Origin: Streptomyces sp. TN58
GTDB lineage: Bacteria > Actinomycetota > Actinomycetes > Streptomycetales > Streptomycetaceae
DNA: 64,000 nt
Reading direction: 5' to 3'
Assembly: GCF_001941845.1 (NCBI RefSeq)
Contig: NZ_CP018870.1
Span: 6,114,001-6,178,000, forward strand
Translations under genes and position numbers: made by a program
Part shown: in pieces, positions 47,688 through 56,711 of the stretch
How the letters are laid out: each line of letters starts with the position of its first letter
How positions within the stretch are numbered: position 1 is the stretch's first letter
The notes under the pieces: generated by a model
Told to the model about the DNA's origin: nothing
The model's database searches: none
The model's input: only the letters and a program-made list of their open reading frames with translations

Positions 47688-48797
47688 ATGACCGCAGCGC
47701 CGGATTTCCGGGTCGCCCAGGGCCCCGGCGCCACGGCCTGGGCGCCCGAAACGGTCACCGACGACCCGTACAACGCCCAGACCCCGTCGGCCGCGCTGGC
47801 CCAGCCCCTCACCCCCGCAGGGGCCTTCTTCGTACGCGACCACTTCGGCATCCCGCCGGCCGACCCCGGCCGGTGGCGGCTCCGCTTCGACGGCGCCGTC
47901 GCCACCGCCTTCTCCGTCGGCTACGAAGAACTGCTCGCCCTGGACCACCGCGAACTCGACGTCGTCATGGAGTGCGCCGGCAACGGCCGCAGCCTCATGC
48001 GGCCCACCCCGCCCGGCCTGCCCTGGAGCCAGCAGGCGGTGGGCTGCGCCCGCTTCGCCGGCGTGCCCTTCCACCTCCTCGCCGACCGCGCCGGCCTCGA
48101 CCCCGCGACCGTCGAGGTCGTCTTCACCGGCGCCGACTCCGGCCCGGTGCACGGCCGCCGCACCCCCTTCGAACGCAGCCTCCCGCTCGCCGCTGCCCGC
48201 CACCCCGACACCCTCCTGGCCACCCGCATGAACGGCGAACCCCTCACCCCCGAGCACGGGGCACCGGTCCGCCTGGTGGCCCCCGGCCGGTACGCCGTCG
48301 CGGACGTGAAGTGGCTGATCGGCGCACGCGCCGTGACCAGCCCCTTCACCGGCGTCTTCCAGACCGAGCAGTACCTCTACCTCGACCTGCGCGGCACACC
48401 CGAAGGCCCCGTCACCACCCTGCGGGTCAAGTCGCTCATCACCGAACCCGCACCCGACGAGGACCTGCGCCGCGGCCACGAGACCCTGGTCCGCGGCCAC
48501 GCCTGGTCGGGCGGCGGGGTGCCCGTGCGCAGTGTCGAGGTGCTGGCCGCGCACGAGGACGACGGCCGCGACCCGGACCACGTCCGGGGCTGGCACCAGG
48601 CCGTACTCGAAGCACCGGCAGGCCCGTACGCGTGGACCGGCTGGTCCTACCGCTGGACCCCGCAGCAGCCGGGCCCCTATCGGCTGCTGGCCCGCGCGAC
48701 CGACGCCCGCGGCGACACACAGCCGCCGCGGGCCCCGTGGAACGCCCGTGGCTACGGCTGCAACCCCGTGGCCTCAGTCGAGGTGGTGGTCGTATGA
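47688..48797 (+). CDS. Sulfite oxidase-type molybdopterin enzyme
   Basis: ATG 47688 lies seven bases after GGAGG (GTG 47682 is too close). The 369-residue protein has the sulfite-oxidase-fold molybdopterin domain with the Mo-ligating Cys96 in MECAGNGR, and a C-terminal dimerisation domain (VRSVEVLAAHED, APWNARGYGCNP). There is no heme domain and no Tat signal, so it is a cytoplasmic single-domain form. It oxidises sulfite to sulfate. It overlaps the next gene (persulfide dioxygenase), which produces sulfite, so the two form a consecutive pathway. Confidence 0.9.
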   Translation: MTAAPDFRVAQGPGATAWAPETVTDDPYNAQTPSAALAQPLTPAGAFFVRDHFGIPPADPGRWRLRFDGAVATAFSVGYEELLALDHRELDVVMECAGNGRSLMRPTPPGLPWSQQAVGCARFAGVPFHLLADRAGLDPATVEVVFTGADSGPVHGRRTPFERSLPLAAARHPDTLLATRMNGEPLTPEHGAPVRLVAPGRYAVADVKWLIGARAVTSPFTGVFQTEQYLYLDLRGTPEGPVTTLRVKSLITEPAPDEDLRRGHETLVRGHAWSGGGVPVRSVEVLAAHEDDGRDPDHVRGWHQAVLEAPAGPYAWTGWSYRWTPQQPGPYRLLARATDARGDTQPPRAPWNARGYGCNPVASVEVVVV

Positions 48798-50158
48798 ACA
48801 CGTCCGAGGCGACGATCGAGGTCATCGCCACCCCGTCGCTCGGCGACACCAGCTATCTGCTCGCGAGCGGTGACGAGGCCGCCCTCGTCGACCCGCAGCG
48901 CGACAGCTGGGAGCTGATGGCGTCATGCGCCGCCAAGGGGGTCCGGATCCGGTACGTCCTGGAGACCCACGTCCACAACGACTACGTCTCCGGCGCGCTG
49001 GAGGTCCGGGCGGCCACCGGAGCCACGGTCGCCGGCCCGGCCCGCGCACCGTACGCGTTCGACCACCTGCCCCTGGCCGAGGACGACGAGATCCGCGTCG
49101 GCGACGTGACGGTGCGGGCCGTGGAAACCCCGGGACACACCGCCGAGCACACCTCCTACCTGGTCTTCGACGCAGACGCCCGGGCCCCGTCGGCCGTCTT
49201 CACCGGCGGCAGCCTCCTCGTCGGCAACGCCGGCCGGACCGACCTGTCCGGCGGCGGCCGTACGGAGGAACTCGCCCGGGCCCAGTACCGCACCCTGCGC
49301 CGGCTCGCCCTGCTCCCGGACGGCACCCGCGTGCTGCCGACGCACGGCGCGGGCAGCTCCTGCGCGGCCGGCCCGGTGTCGGGGGAGCGGACCAGCACGG
49401 TCGGCACGGAGCGGCGCACCAATCCGGTGCTCACCGCCCAGGACGAGGAGGAGTTCGTCCGGGGACGGATGTCGGGCCTGCCCCCGTACCCCGCCTACTA
49501 CCGCCACATGGGGTCCCTCAACGGCGCCGGGCCCCGCGTGCTCGGCGGCCCGCCCGTGGCCCGGCCGCTCACCCCGACCATGGTCGAAGGGCTCCTCGGC
49601 GGCGGCGCGCAGATCGTCGACGGACGCGACCGGGCGGCGTTCGCCGCCGGCCACCTGCCCGACTCGATCTGCGACGAGCTCGACGACCGCTTCGCGAGCC
49701 TCGTCGGCGAGGTCGTGCCCTTCGGTACGCGGCTGGTCCTCCTCCTGCCCGAACCCGCCGAGGAGGCGGCCCACGAGGCGATGGTCCAGCTCCTGCGGAT
49801 CGGATACGACGACATCGCCGGGTACCTGGCGGGCGGAACCGACGCCTGGGCGGCCGCGGGCCGCCCGCTGCGCACCTTCCGCACCGCGGACGCGGCCGCC
49901 CTGGCCGGGCACGTCGACGGCAGGCGGCTGCTCGACGTGCGGCCGGACCGCCCCGAAGGCGGCATCCCCGGCTCGCTCGCCGTACCCCTCGCCGAGCTGC
50001 CCCGCAGGATCGGCGAGCTGCCCCGGGACCGGGAGATCGTGGTGGTGTGCGGCAGCGGGCGCCGGGCGGCCGTCGCGGCGGGCCTGATCGACCGCGCGGG
50101 GATCCCGGTGACCGCCGTGATCAGCGGCGGAGCCCTGGAGCTGATGGCGCACGCGTGA
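48794..50158 (+). CDS. Persulfide dioxygenase-rhodanese fusion (MBL fold)
   Basis: The N-terminal metallo-beta-lactamase domain of ETHE1 type has THVHNDYVSG (His59, His61, Asp63) and ETPGHTAEHT. Two rhodanese domains follow. The first lacks an active-site Cys (VLLLPEP), while the second carries VVVCGSGRRA with Cys419. Such fusions oxidise glutathione or protein persulfide to sulfite and shuffle sulfane sulfur. At 454 residues it resembles CstB-like proteins. The four-base overlap with the sulfite oxidase gene supports a sulfide detoxification operon. Confidence 0.88.
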   Translation: MNTSEATIEVIATPSLGDTSYLLASGDEAALVDPQRDSWELMASCAAKGVRIRYVLETHVHNDYVSGALEVRAATGATVAGPARAPYAFDHLPLAEDDEIRVGDVTVRAVETPGHTAEHTSYLVFDADARAPSAVFTGGSLLVGNAGRTDLSGGGRTEELARAQYRTLRRLALLPDGTRVLPTHGAGSSCAAGPVSGERTSTVGTERRTNPVLTAQDEEEFVRGRMSGLPPYPAYYRHMGSLNGAGPRVLGGPPVARPLTPTMVEGLLGGGAQIVDGRDRAAFAAGHLPDSICDELDDRFASLVGEVVPFGTRLVLLLPEPAEEAAHEAMVQLLRIGYDDIAGYLAGGTDAWAAAGRPLRTFRTADAAALAGHVDGRRLLDVRPDRPEGGIPGSLAVPLAELPRRIGELPRDREIVVVCGSGRRAAVAAGLIDRAGIPVTAVISGGALELMAHA

Positions 50159-50374
50159 CGGCGACCAGTGCGGCGAACAGTACGGCGACCGGTACGGCGG
50201 CCGCCGGGCGGGGCGGGCCGGGGAGCGGCCCGGAGCAGGCGGGCGCCCGCGGGGGTTTCGCGACGCCCTCACGGAGGTACGGTCCTCACCCGCCCTTCCG
50301 GTGAGGCAGAGCCCGGCGCCGACGCCTCGGATAGGGTGAATCGGTAGGAATCGGGCCCCCGGGGTGAGGTCGGT

Positions 50375-52441
50375 GTGGACACGTACCAGTCGACGAGCGG
50401 AGTGCCGGACCCGCCGGCGGCGGCTGTCGGCTACGCGGGCGTGCTCCGCGAGCTGCTGCCGATCGCCCTGTGGCGGGAGGACGCCGACGGCCGCATCGTG
50501 GAGTGGTCGCTGGCCGCCCAGGACCTCCTCGGGCACCGCCCCGAGGACATCCTGGGCCGCCCCGGCGCCTCCGTACTGGTACCCGAGGCCAACTCGGAGC
50601 TCGCCGACCAGCTGACCCGCCGCGTCCAGGCCGGCGAGTCCGTCGTCGGCACCCTCCCCGTCCGCCACCGCGACGGGCACCTCGTCACGATGGAGATGTG
50701 GATCGTCCCCGCCGTCGACACCACCGGGCGCATGGGAGCCATGCTCATCGCCGTGGAGACCTCCGAGGTCCTCCACATGCGCGACTCCCTCGCCGCCCTC
50801 CAGAGCCTCTTCACCCAGTCGCCCATCGGCCTCGCCACGCTCGGCACCGACCTGCGCTTCCTCCGCGTCAACGACGCACTGGCCCGGATGAACGGCGTGC
50901 CCGCCGCCGAGCACCTCGGCAAACGGCTCACCGAAGTGGTCCCCGGGGTCAACGCCGTCGCCCTGGAGGCGACCATGCAGCAGGTACTCGACAGCGGCAC
51001 CGCCGTCGTCGACGTCCGCCGCACCGGGCGGACACCCTCCGACCCCGGACACGACCGGACCTGGTCCTGCTCCTACGCCCCGCTCCTCGACGGCTCCGGG
51101 CGGCCCCTCGGCGTGATCGCCTCCCTCATCGACGTCACCGAGAGGCAGCAGGCCCAGGCCGAGGCCGAACTGGCCCAGCACCGCTTCGCCCTGCTCGCGG
51201 AGGCCGGCACCCGCATCGGCACCACCCTCGACCTGCACCAGACCGCCCAGGAGATCGTCGAACTCCTCGTGCCGCAGCTCGCGGACTCCGCCGACGTACA
51301 GCTCCTCGAAGCGGTCCTGGGACCCGACGAGGGCGCGGCGCCCGCGGCCTCCGCCCGCGGCGTCCTGCGCCGCCTGGCGGCCCAGTTCCCCGACCCCTCC
51401 GCCCCCACCGCGAAACTCACCCCCGGGCAGACCTTCCGGATCCCCGCCGGCACCGTCTACGAGCAGGTCATCGCCGCCGGCCGGCCCATGAACCTCTACG
51501 TCTCCGACATCCCGGCACTGATCACCTCCCCGCGCGCCGGCGCCCTGCGCGCCTACCTGGCCACCCTGGGATCGGCCCGCCTCGTCCCGCTCGTCGCCCG
51601 CGGCACCGTGCTGGGAACCGTCACCGTGACCCGCACACGCGAGCGCCAGCCCTTCGACGCGCAGGACTGCGTACTCGTCGACGAACTCGTCGCCCGCGCC
51701 GCCCTCAACATCGACAACGCCCGCATGTACACCCGCCAGCGCCAGGCGGCCCTGACCCTCCAGCGCAGCCTCACCAACAACGCCCTGCCCCAGGTCCCCG
51801 GCCTCGAACTCACCGGCCGCTACCTGCCCGCCAGCGACCACGACGTCGGCGGCGACTGGTTCGACGCCATCCCGCTGCCCGGCGGCCGGACCGGCCTCGT
51901 CATCGGGGACGTCATGGGCCACGGCGTCCACGCCGCGGCCGTCATGGGACAGCTCCGCACGGCCGTACGGACCCTCGCACGCCACGGCGTACCCCCCGCG
52001 CAGCTGCTCCGCTCCCTGGACGCCGTCGTCGCCGACCTCGGCGAGGACGAGATGGCGACCTGCGTGTACGCCGTGCACCACGCGGCGTCCGGCGCCTGCG
52101 TGATCGCCCGCGCCGGCCACCCGCCGCCGGCCGTCGTCGCCACCGACGGGAGCGTCACCTTCCTCCACGCCCCGCCCGGGACCCCGCTGGGCGCCGGGGG
52201 ACGGGACTTCCGCACCGAGGAGGTCAGCCTGCCCCCGGGCAGCCTCCTCGTGCTCTACACCGACGGACTCATCGAGGCCCGGGACCGCGACCTCGACCAG
52301 GGCATGGAGCAGCTGGGACAGGCCCTGCACGGGGTGGAGCAGCCCCTGGAGGGGCTGTGCGACCAGATCCTGCGGCGGCTGCTGCCGTGCGCGCAGGAGG
52401 ACGACGTGGCGATGCTGCTGGCCCGCTCCCGGGCCGTGTGA
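50375..52441 (+). CDS. PAS-GAF-PP2C (SpoIIE-type) sensor phosphatase
   Basis: The 688-residue protein has two PAS-like regions (WREDADGRIVEWSLAAQDLL; PIGLATLGTDLRFLRVNDAL), a GAF domain (about residues 270-455), and a C-terminal PP2C/SpoIIE domain with DVGGDWFDAIPLPGGR, GDVMGHGVHAAAVMGQLR and LVLYTDGLIEARDRD. Such enzymes dephosphorylate anti-anti-sigma factors in response to light, redox or small ligands. No transmembrane segment is present. The start is GTG 50375. It ends 10 bp from a convergent homologue. Confidence 0.93.
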   Translation: MDTYQSTSGVPDPPAAAVGYAGVLRELLPIALWREDADGRIVEWSLAAQDLLGHRPEDILGRPGASVLVPEANSELADQLTRRVQAGESVVGTLPVRHRDGHLVTMEMWIVPAVDTTGRMGAMLIAVETSEVLHMRDSLAALQSLFTQSPIGLATLGTDLRFLRVNDALARMNGVPAAEHLGKRLTEVVPGVNAVALEATMQQVLDSGTAVVDVRRTGRTPSDPGHDRTWSCSYAPLLDGSGRPLGVIASLIDVTERQQAQAEAELAQHRFALLAEAGTRIGTTLDLHQTAQEIVELLVPQLADSADVQLLEAVLGPDEGAAPAASARGVLRRLAAQFPDPSAPTAKLTPGQTFRIPAGTVYEQVIAAGRPMNLYVSDIPALITSPRAGALRAYLATLGSARLVPLVARGTVLGTVTVTRTRERQPFDAQDCVLVDELVARAALNIDNARMYTRQRQAALTLQRSLTNNALPQVPGLELTGRYLPASDHDVGGDWFDAIPLPGGRTGLVIGDVMGHGVHAAAVMGQLRTAVRTLARHGVPPAQLLRSLDAVVADLGEDEMATCVYAVHHAASGACVIARAGHPPPAVVATDGSVTFLHAPPGTPLGAGGRDFRTEEVSLPPGSLLVLYTDGLIEARDRDLDQGMEQLGQALHGVEQPLEGLCDQILRRLLPCAQEDDVAMLLARSRAV

Positions 52442-52451
52442 CCCGCCCGGC

Positions 52452-55289
52452 TCACCAGGCCAGGTCCTCCAGCGCGTCCAGGTCGAGCGGCGGCGCCTGC
52501 GGCTCCCCGCCCCCGGTCAGCGGCAGCTCCGCCCAGATCACCTTCCCCCGGTCGGTGTAGCGGGTGCCCCACCGCTCGGCGTACTGCGCGACGAGGAACA
52601 GCCCGCGCCCGCCCTCGTCGGTGGTGGCCGCGTAGCGCAGGTGCGGAGAGGTGCTGCTGCCGTCGGAGACCTCGCAGATCAGGCTCCGGTCTCGGAGCAG
52701 GCGGACCCTGACGGGCGCGCTGCCGTACCGGATCGCGTTGGTGACCAGCTCGCTGAGGATCAGCTCGGCGGTGAAGGCGATGTCCTCCAGACCCCACTCG
52801 ACGAGCTGCGCCGAGCCGGCGTTGCGCACGCGTGAGACGGCGGAGTAGTCGCCGGGCACCTCCCATTCGGCGATCCGGTCGGCCTCCAGCCGCCGGGTGT
52901 CCGCGACGAGCAGGGCGATGTCGTCGCTCGGCACCGGGAACAGCATCGCCTCCAGTACGTCCGAGCATGCCTCGTCGGGGCTGCGGCCGGGCCGTGACAG
53001 CGTCTCGGCGAGCAGGCGCAGACCCGAGTCGAAGTCCCGGTCGCGGTCCTCCACCAGGCCGTCCGTGAACAGTACGAGGCGGCTGTCCTCGGGCAGCTGG
53101 AACTCGACCGCCTCGAACGGCATCCCGCCCACGCCGAGCGGGATCCCGGCCGGCATCTCGGGGAACTCCACCCGGCCGCCGGGGCGGATCAGCGCCGGCC
53201 CGGGGTGCCCGGCGCTCGCCATCCGGCACCGCCCGCTGACCGGATCGTAGACCGCGTAGAGGCAGGTGGCGCCGGTGACGGCGGCCGCGCCCTCGGGTGT
53301 GCCGTCGGGTCCCGCGTCCTCGCCGCCCGCTCCACCCCGGCTCCCGTCGGCGCCGCGGACCATGTCGCCGTTCCCGTTCCCGTTGCCGGCAACCCCGGCC
53401 TCGTCCTGGTCGATCCGGTTGATCAGCTCGTCCAGGTGGCCGAGCAGCTCGTCCGGCGGCAGGTCGAGGGTGGAGAAGTTGTGCACCGCGGTCCGCAGCC
53501 GGCCCATCGTGGCCGCCGCGTGCACCCCGTGCCCGACGACGTCGCCCACGACCAGCGCCACCCGGGCGCCCGGCAGCTGGATCACGTCGAACCAGTCGCC
53601 GCCCACGCCCGCCGTCGCCGGCAGGTAGCGGTAGGCCACGTCGACGGCGCTCTGGTCGGGCAGCACCCGGGGCAGCAGGCTGCGCTGGAGCGTCACGGCC
53701 ATCGCGTGCTCGCGCGTGAAGCGGCGGGCGTTGTCGACGGAGACGGCCGCCCGCGCGCCCAGCTCCTCCGCGAAGGACAGGTCCTCCGCGTCGAAGGGCT
53801 CGGGGGTGTCGGCGCGCCAGAAGTTGGCCATGCCCAGGACCACACCGCGGGCCAGGAGCGGTACGGAGATCAGCGAGTGCAGCCCGTACTCCAGGGCCAC
53901 GCGGGTGCCCTGGGAGTCCTGGGCCCGCCAGCCCATGGCGGCGTTCAGATCCGCCGCGAGCACCGCGTGCCCGGCGTCCAGGGCCGCCGCCATCGGCGCC
54001 GTGGGCACCTCGAACCGGATGAGGTCGCCCACCGGCTGGAGCGGCGAATCGGTACGGATGCCGGTCATGGCGGCCCGGCGCATCTCGGTGTGGACGCCGC
54101 CGGCCGGCTCGTCACCGCGCAGCACGGGCTCCAGCAGCTCCACCGTCACGAAGTCGGCGAAGCGCGGTACCGCCACCTCCGACAGCTCCTCGGCGGTCCG
54201 CGCCACGTCCAGCGTGGTGCCGATCCGCACGCCCGCGTCGTACAGCAGCTGGAGGCGGCTGCGGGCGACCTCGGCCCGGCCCGAGACCGACGCGAGCTCG
54301 GTCGAGTCGCGCAGGGTCACCACACGGCCGGCCGGACGGCCCGCGTAGGCCATCGTGGGCCGTACGTTGACCGCGAGCAGCCGGTCTCCCGCCAGGTGCA
54401 CATGGTCGGTCACGACCCGGCCCGAGGCGAGCAGCTCGGTGGTGCGGGGGTCCAGGCCCAGTTCGGCGACGTGGTGGTCCTCGGCGTCCTGCGGCAGGTC
54501 GAGCAGCCGGCGGGCCTCGTCGTTGGCGAGGATGAGCCGCTGGTCGTTGCCGATGATGAGCACACCCTCGCGGACGGCGTGCAGGACGGCCTCGTGGTGT
54601 TCGTTCATCCGGGTCATCTCGGCGGCGCCCAGGCCGCGGGTCTGGTGCAGCAGGCGCCGGCTCACCAGGGCGGCGCCCGCGGTGCCGAGCAGCAGACCGC
54701 CCGCCGCGGCGCCCACCAGCAGCGGCAGCTGCCCCTCCACGGCGTGGGCGACGTTCTCCACCTCGATGCCGGTGCCCACCAGGCCTATGACCTCGCCGTC
54801 CGCGTTCCGCACGGGCACCACCGCCCGGACGGCGTCGCTCGGCTGCCCCTTGAACACCTGGGTGAAGGATTCCCCGGCCGCGGCCCGTGAGACGTCCGAG
54901 GCCCGCCGGCCGATCAGCTCGGGCCGCGAGTCGGTGTAGCGGACCCCGCCGAGATCCATCACCGCGATGAAATCCAGGCCCGAGGCCTTGCGGGCGGCGT
55001 CCGCCAGCGGCTGCAGCACGGCCGTCGGATCCGGCGACATCAGCGCCGCCGGGAGCCCGGGGGCGTGCGCGAAGGCCTCCGCGGCGGCGAGCGAGCGGTT
55101 GCGGGCGTCGCGCTGGCTGTCGTAGCGGGCCTGGAAGACCAGGGCCAGCGCGGCGGCGGTGATCAGCAGCAGCACGATCACCGCCTGGAGGGCGAAGACC
55201 TGACCGGCGACGCTGTGCGCCCCCCGGGACAGGCGCGCGGCCATGCGCGAACCCCACCCGGTCGGCTGTCGACCAAAACGTCCGGTCAT
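52452..55289 (-). CDS. Membrane CACHE-PAS-GAF-PP2C-HATPase sensor protein
   Basis: The 945-residue protein has an N-terminal transmembrane helix (ALQAVIVLLLITAAALALVF) and an extracellular single-CACHE domain (AVMDLGGVRYTDSRPELIGR). A second helix (LLVGAAAGGLLLGTAGAALV) is followed by PAS (EGVLIIGNDQRLILANDEAR), GAF, and PP2C (GVGGDWFDVIQLPGARVALV, GDVVGHGVHAAATMGRLR). A C-terminal anti-sigma-type histidine-kinase-like ATPase follows (LSELVTNAIRYG, DEGGRGLFLVA). Sensing, phosphatase and kinase activities of the partner-switch system are thus combined in one chain, a known Streptomyces architecture. A Gly/Asp-rich linker interrupts the PP2C domain (GNGNGNGDMVRGADGSRGG region). Confidence 0.92.
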   Translation of the reverse strand: MTGRFGRQPTGWGSRMAARLSRGAHSVAGQVFALQAVIVLLLITAAALALVFQARYDSQRDARNRSLAAAEAFAHAPGLPAALMSPDPTAVLQPLADAARKASGLDFIAVMDLGGVRYTDSRPELIGRRASDVSRAAAGESFTQVFKGQPSDAVRAVVPVRNADGEVIGLVGTGIEVENVAHAVEGQLPLLVGAAAGGLLLGTAGAALVSRRLLHQTRGLGAAEMTRMNEHHEAVLHAVREGVLIIGNDQRLILANDEARRLLDLPQDAEDHHVAELGLDPRTTELLASGRVVTDHVHLAGDRLLAVNVRPTMAYAGRPAGRVVTLRDSTELASVSGRAEVARSRLQLLYDAGVRIGTTLDVARTAEELSEVAVPRFADFVTVELLEPVLRGDEPAGGVHTEMRRAAMTGIRTDSPLQPVGDLIRFEVPTAPMAAALDAGHAVLAADLNAAMGWRAQDSQGTRVALEYGLHSLISVPLLARGVVLGMANFWRADTPEPFDAEDLSFAEELGARAAVSVDNARRFTREHAMAVTLQRSLLPRVLPDQSAVDVAYRYLPATAGVGGDWFDVIQLPGARVALVVGDVVGHGVHAAATMGRLRTAVHNFSTLDLPPDELLGHLDELINRIDQDEAGVAGNGNGNGDMVRGADGSRGGAGGEDAGPDGTPEGAAAVTGATCLYAVYDPVSGRCRMASAGHPGPALIRPGGRVEFPEMPAGIPLGVGGMPFEAVEFQLPEDSRLVLFTDGLVEDRDRDFDSGLRLLAETLSRPGRSPDEACSDVLEAMLFPVPSDDIALLVADTRRLEADRIAEWEVPGDYSAVSRVRNAGSAQLVEWGLEDIAFTAELILSELVTNAIRYGSAPVRVRLLRDRSLICEVSDGSSTSPHLRYAATTDEGGRGLFLVAQYAERWGTRYTDRGKVIWAELPLTGGGEPQAPPLDLDALEDLAW

Positions 55290-55372
55290 GAGCCCTTTCT
55301 AACACTGTCGCGGGGTTTGGGCGTGGGCTACGGATCCCGCACCGCCCCCGCCCCCGCCCCTGCCGGGGACGG

Positions 55373-55409
55373 CCGAGGCCCGGCCCCCCGGTCGGGGGCC
55401 GGGCCTCGG
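55373..55409 (-). terminator. Strong terminator after glycerate kinase
   Basis: A perfect 16-bp stem (CCGAGGCCCGGCCCCC at 55373-55388 with its complement at 55394-55409) and a five-base loop lie just beyond the glycerate kinase stop. Confidence 0.75.
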
Positions 55410-55420
55410 GGCCGGTCGGG

Positions 55421-56569
55421 TCAGAGGACGTCGGCGGCGATGGCGGCCGCGACCTGCTCCAGGAGGGGGCCGGCGTTCGGGATGGACTTGGCCGGGTCGG
55501 GCTCCAGGTCCGTCAGCGGGTACGCCTTGCGGATGCCGGCCGCCTCCAGTGCCTCCTGGCCCAGCAGGAGCCGCCCGCAGACCGCCACCACCGGCTTGCC
55601 CGCCGCCCGCGCCGCCGCGGCCACGCCCGCCGGAGCCTTGCCGTGCAGGGTCTGCTCGTCCAGCGAGCCCTCACCGGTGATGACGAGCGTGGCCCGCTCC
55701 AGCGCCGGCGCGAAGCCCAGCACGTCCAGCATCAGCTCGATGCCGGGCCGGAAACCCGCACCCAGCAGCAGCGCGCCGTAGCCGATGCCGCCCGCGCCGC
55801 CCGCGCCCGGGGAAGCGGCGAGTTCGGCGGCCTTCGGGCCGATCGCCTTCTCCAGGACCTGCGCGTAGTGCGCCAGCGCCGCGTCGAGTACGGCCACGTC
55901 CTCGGGCGAGGCGCCCTTCTGCGGGCCGTAGACCGCAGCACAGCCCTTCGGGCCGGTCAGCGGGTTGTCCACGTCGCTGGCCAGGACGAAGTCGACCTCC
56001 GCGAAGCGGGGGTCCACGCCCGACAGGTCGGCCGAGGCCAGATCGGCCAGCGCACCGCCGCCCGGACCGACCGGTTCGCCGTCCGCGTCCAGGAACACCG
56101 CGCCGAGCGCCGCCAGCATGCCGGCGCCGCCGTCCGTGGTGGCGCTCCCGCCGACACCGAAGACGATCGAGCGGGCGCCCGCGTCCAGGGCCGCCCTGAG
56201 GACCTCACCCGAGCCGTAGGTGGTCGCCGTCAGCGGCGCGAACGTGCCGGCCGGCAGCAGCTGGAGGCCGGAGGCCTCCGCCATCTCGACCACGGCCGTG
56301 CCGCCGCGCAGCGCGAAGGCGGCCGTGACCTGGTCGCCGAGCGGCCCGGTGACCCGTACCTCCCGGCGTTCGAAACCGGCCGCCACGGCGGCCGCGACCG
56401 TGCCGTCGCCGCCGTCCGCGACGGGGAGGGTCTCGATCTCCACGCCCGGTACGGCCCTGCGAAGGCCCGCCGTCACCCGCTCCGCGACCTGAACGGCCGT
56501 GAGCGAGCCCTTGAATTTGTCCGCGGCGATGAGCACGCGCGCGGCCTCAGTTACTGCTCCGTCCGTCAC
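55421..56569 (-). CDS. Glycerate kinase (GarK/GlxK type)
   Basis: The protein has RVLIAADKFKGSLTAVQVAE, LPVADGGDGTV, GVGGSATTDGGAGMLAALG and ITGEGSLDEQTLHGKAP, all hallmarks of type I glycerate kinases that phosphorylate glycerate with ATP. GTG 56569 gives 382 residues. A later internal GTG (VLIAADKF) is also possible, and an upstream ATG at 56611 is unlikely. It is monocistronic, with its own terminator. Confidence 0.92.
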   Translation of the reverse strand: MTDGAVTEAARVLIAADKFKGSLTAVQVAERVTAGLRRAVPGVEIETLPVADGGDGTVAAAVAAGFERREVRVTGPLGDQVTAAFALRGGTAVVEMAEASGLQLLPAGTFAPLTATTYGSGEVLRAALDAGARSIVFGVGGSATTDGGAGMLAALGAVFLDADGEPVGPGGGALADLASADLSGVDPRFAEVDFVLASDVDNPLTGPKGCAAVYGPQKGASPEDVAVLDAALAHYAQVLEKAIGPKAAELAASPGAGGAGGIGYGALLLGAGFRPGIELMLDVLGFAPALERATLVITGEGSLDEQTLHGKAPAGVAAAARAAGKPVVAVCGRLLLGQEALEAAGIRKAYPLTDLEPDPAKSIPNAGPLLEQVAAAIAADVL

Positions 56570-56711
56570 CTTGCTATCCCTTGCTATCGAACAGTGCAGT
56601 CGCGCCCCCATGAGCTTATCCGGAGGATCCTCCTATGCCCATGAGTGGCCTGGACCACACCCGGCGCGCCATCCGCCTAAAGAGGGACAAACACCTGCAT
56701 AGTGTGGCCGC

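Noticed and set aside
48923..52330. Minus-strand open frame of about 1,135 codons
   Set aside because: It spans two well-supported plus-strand genes (rhodanese fusion and PP2C protein), and the translation has no domains.
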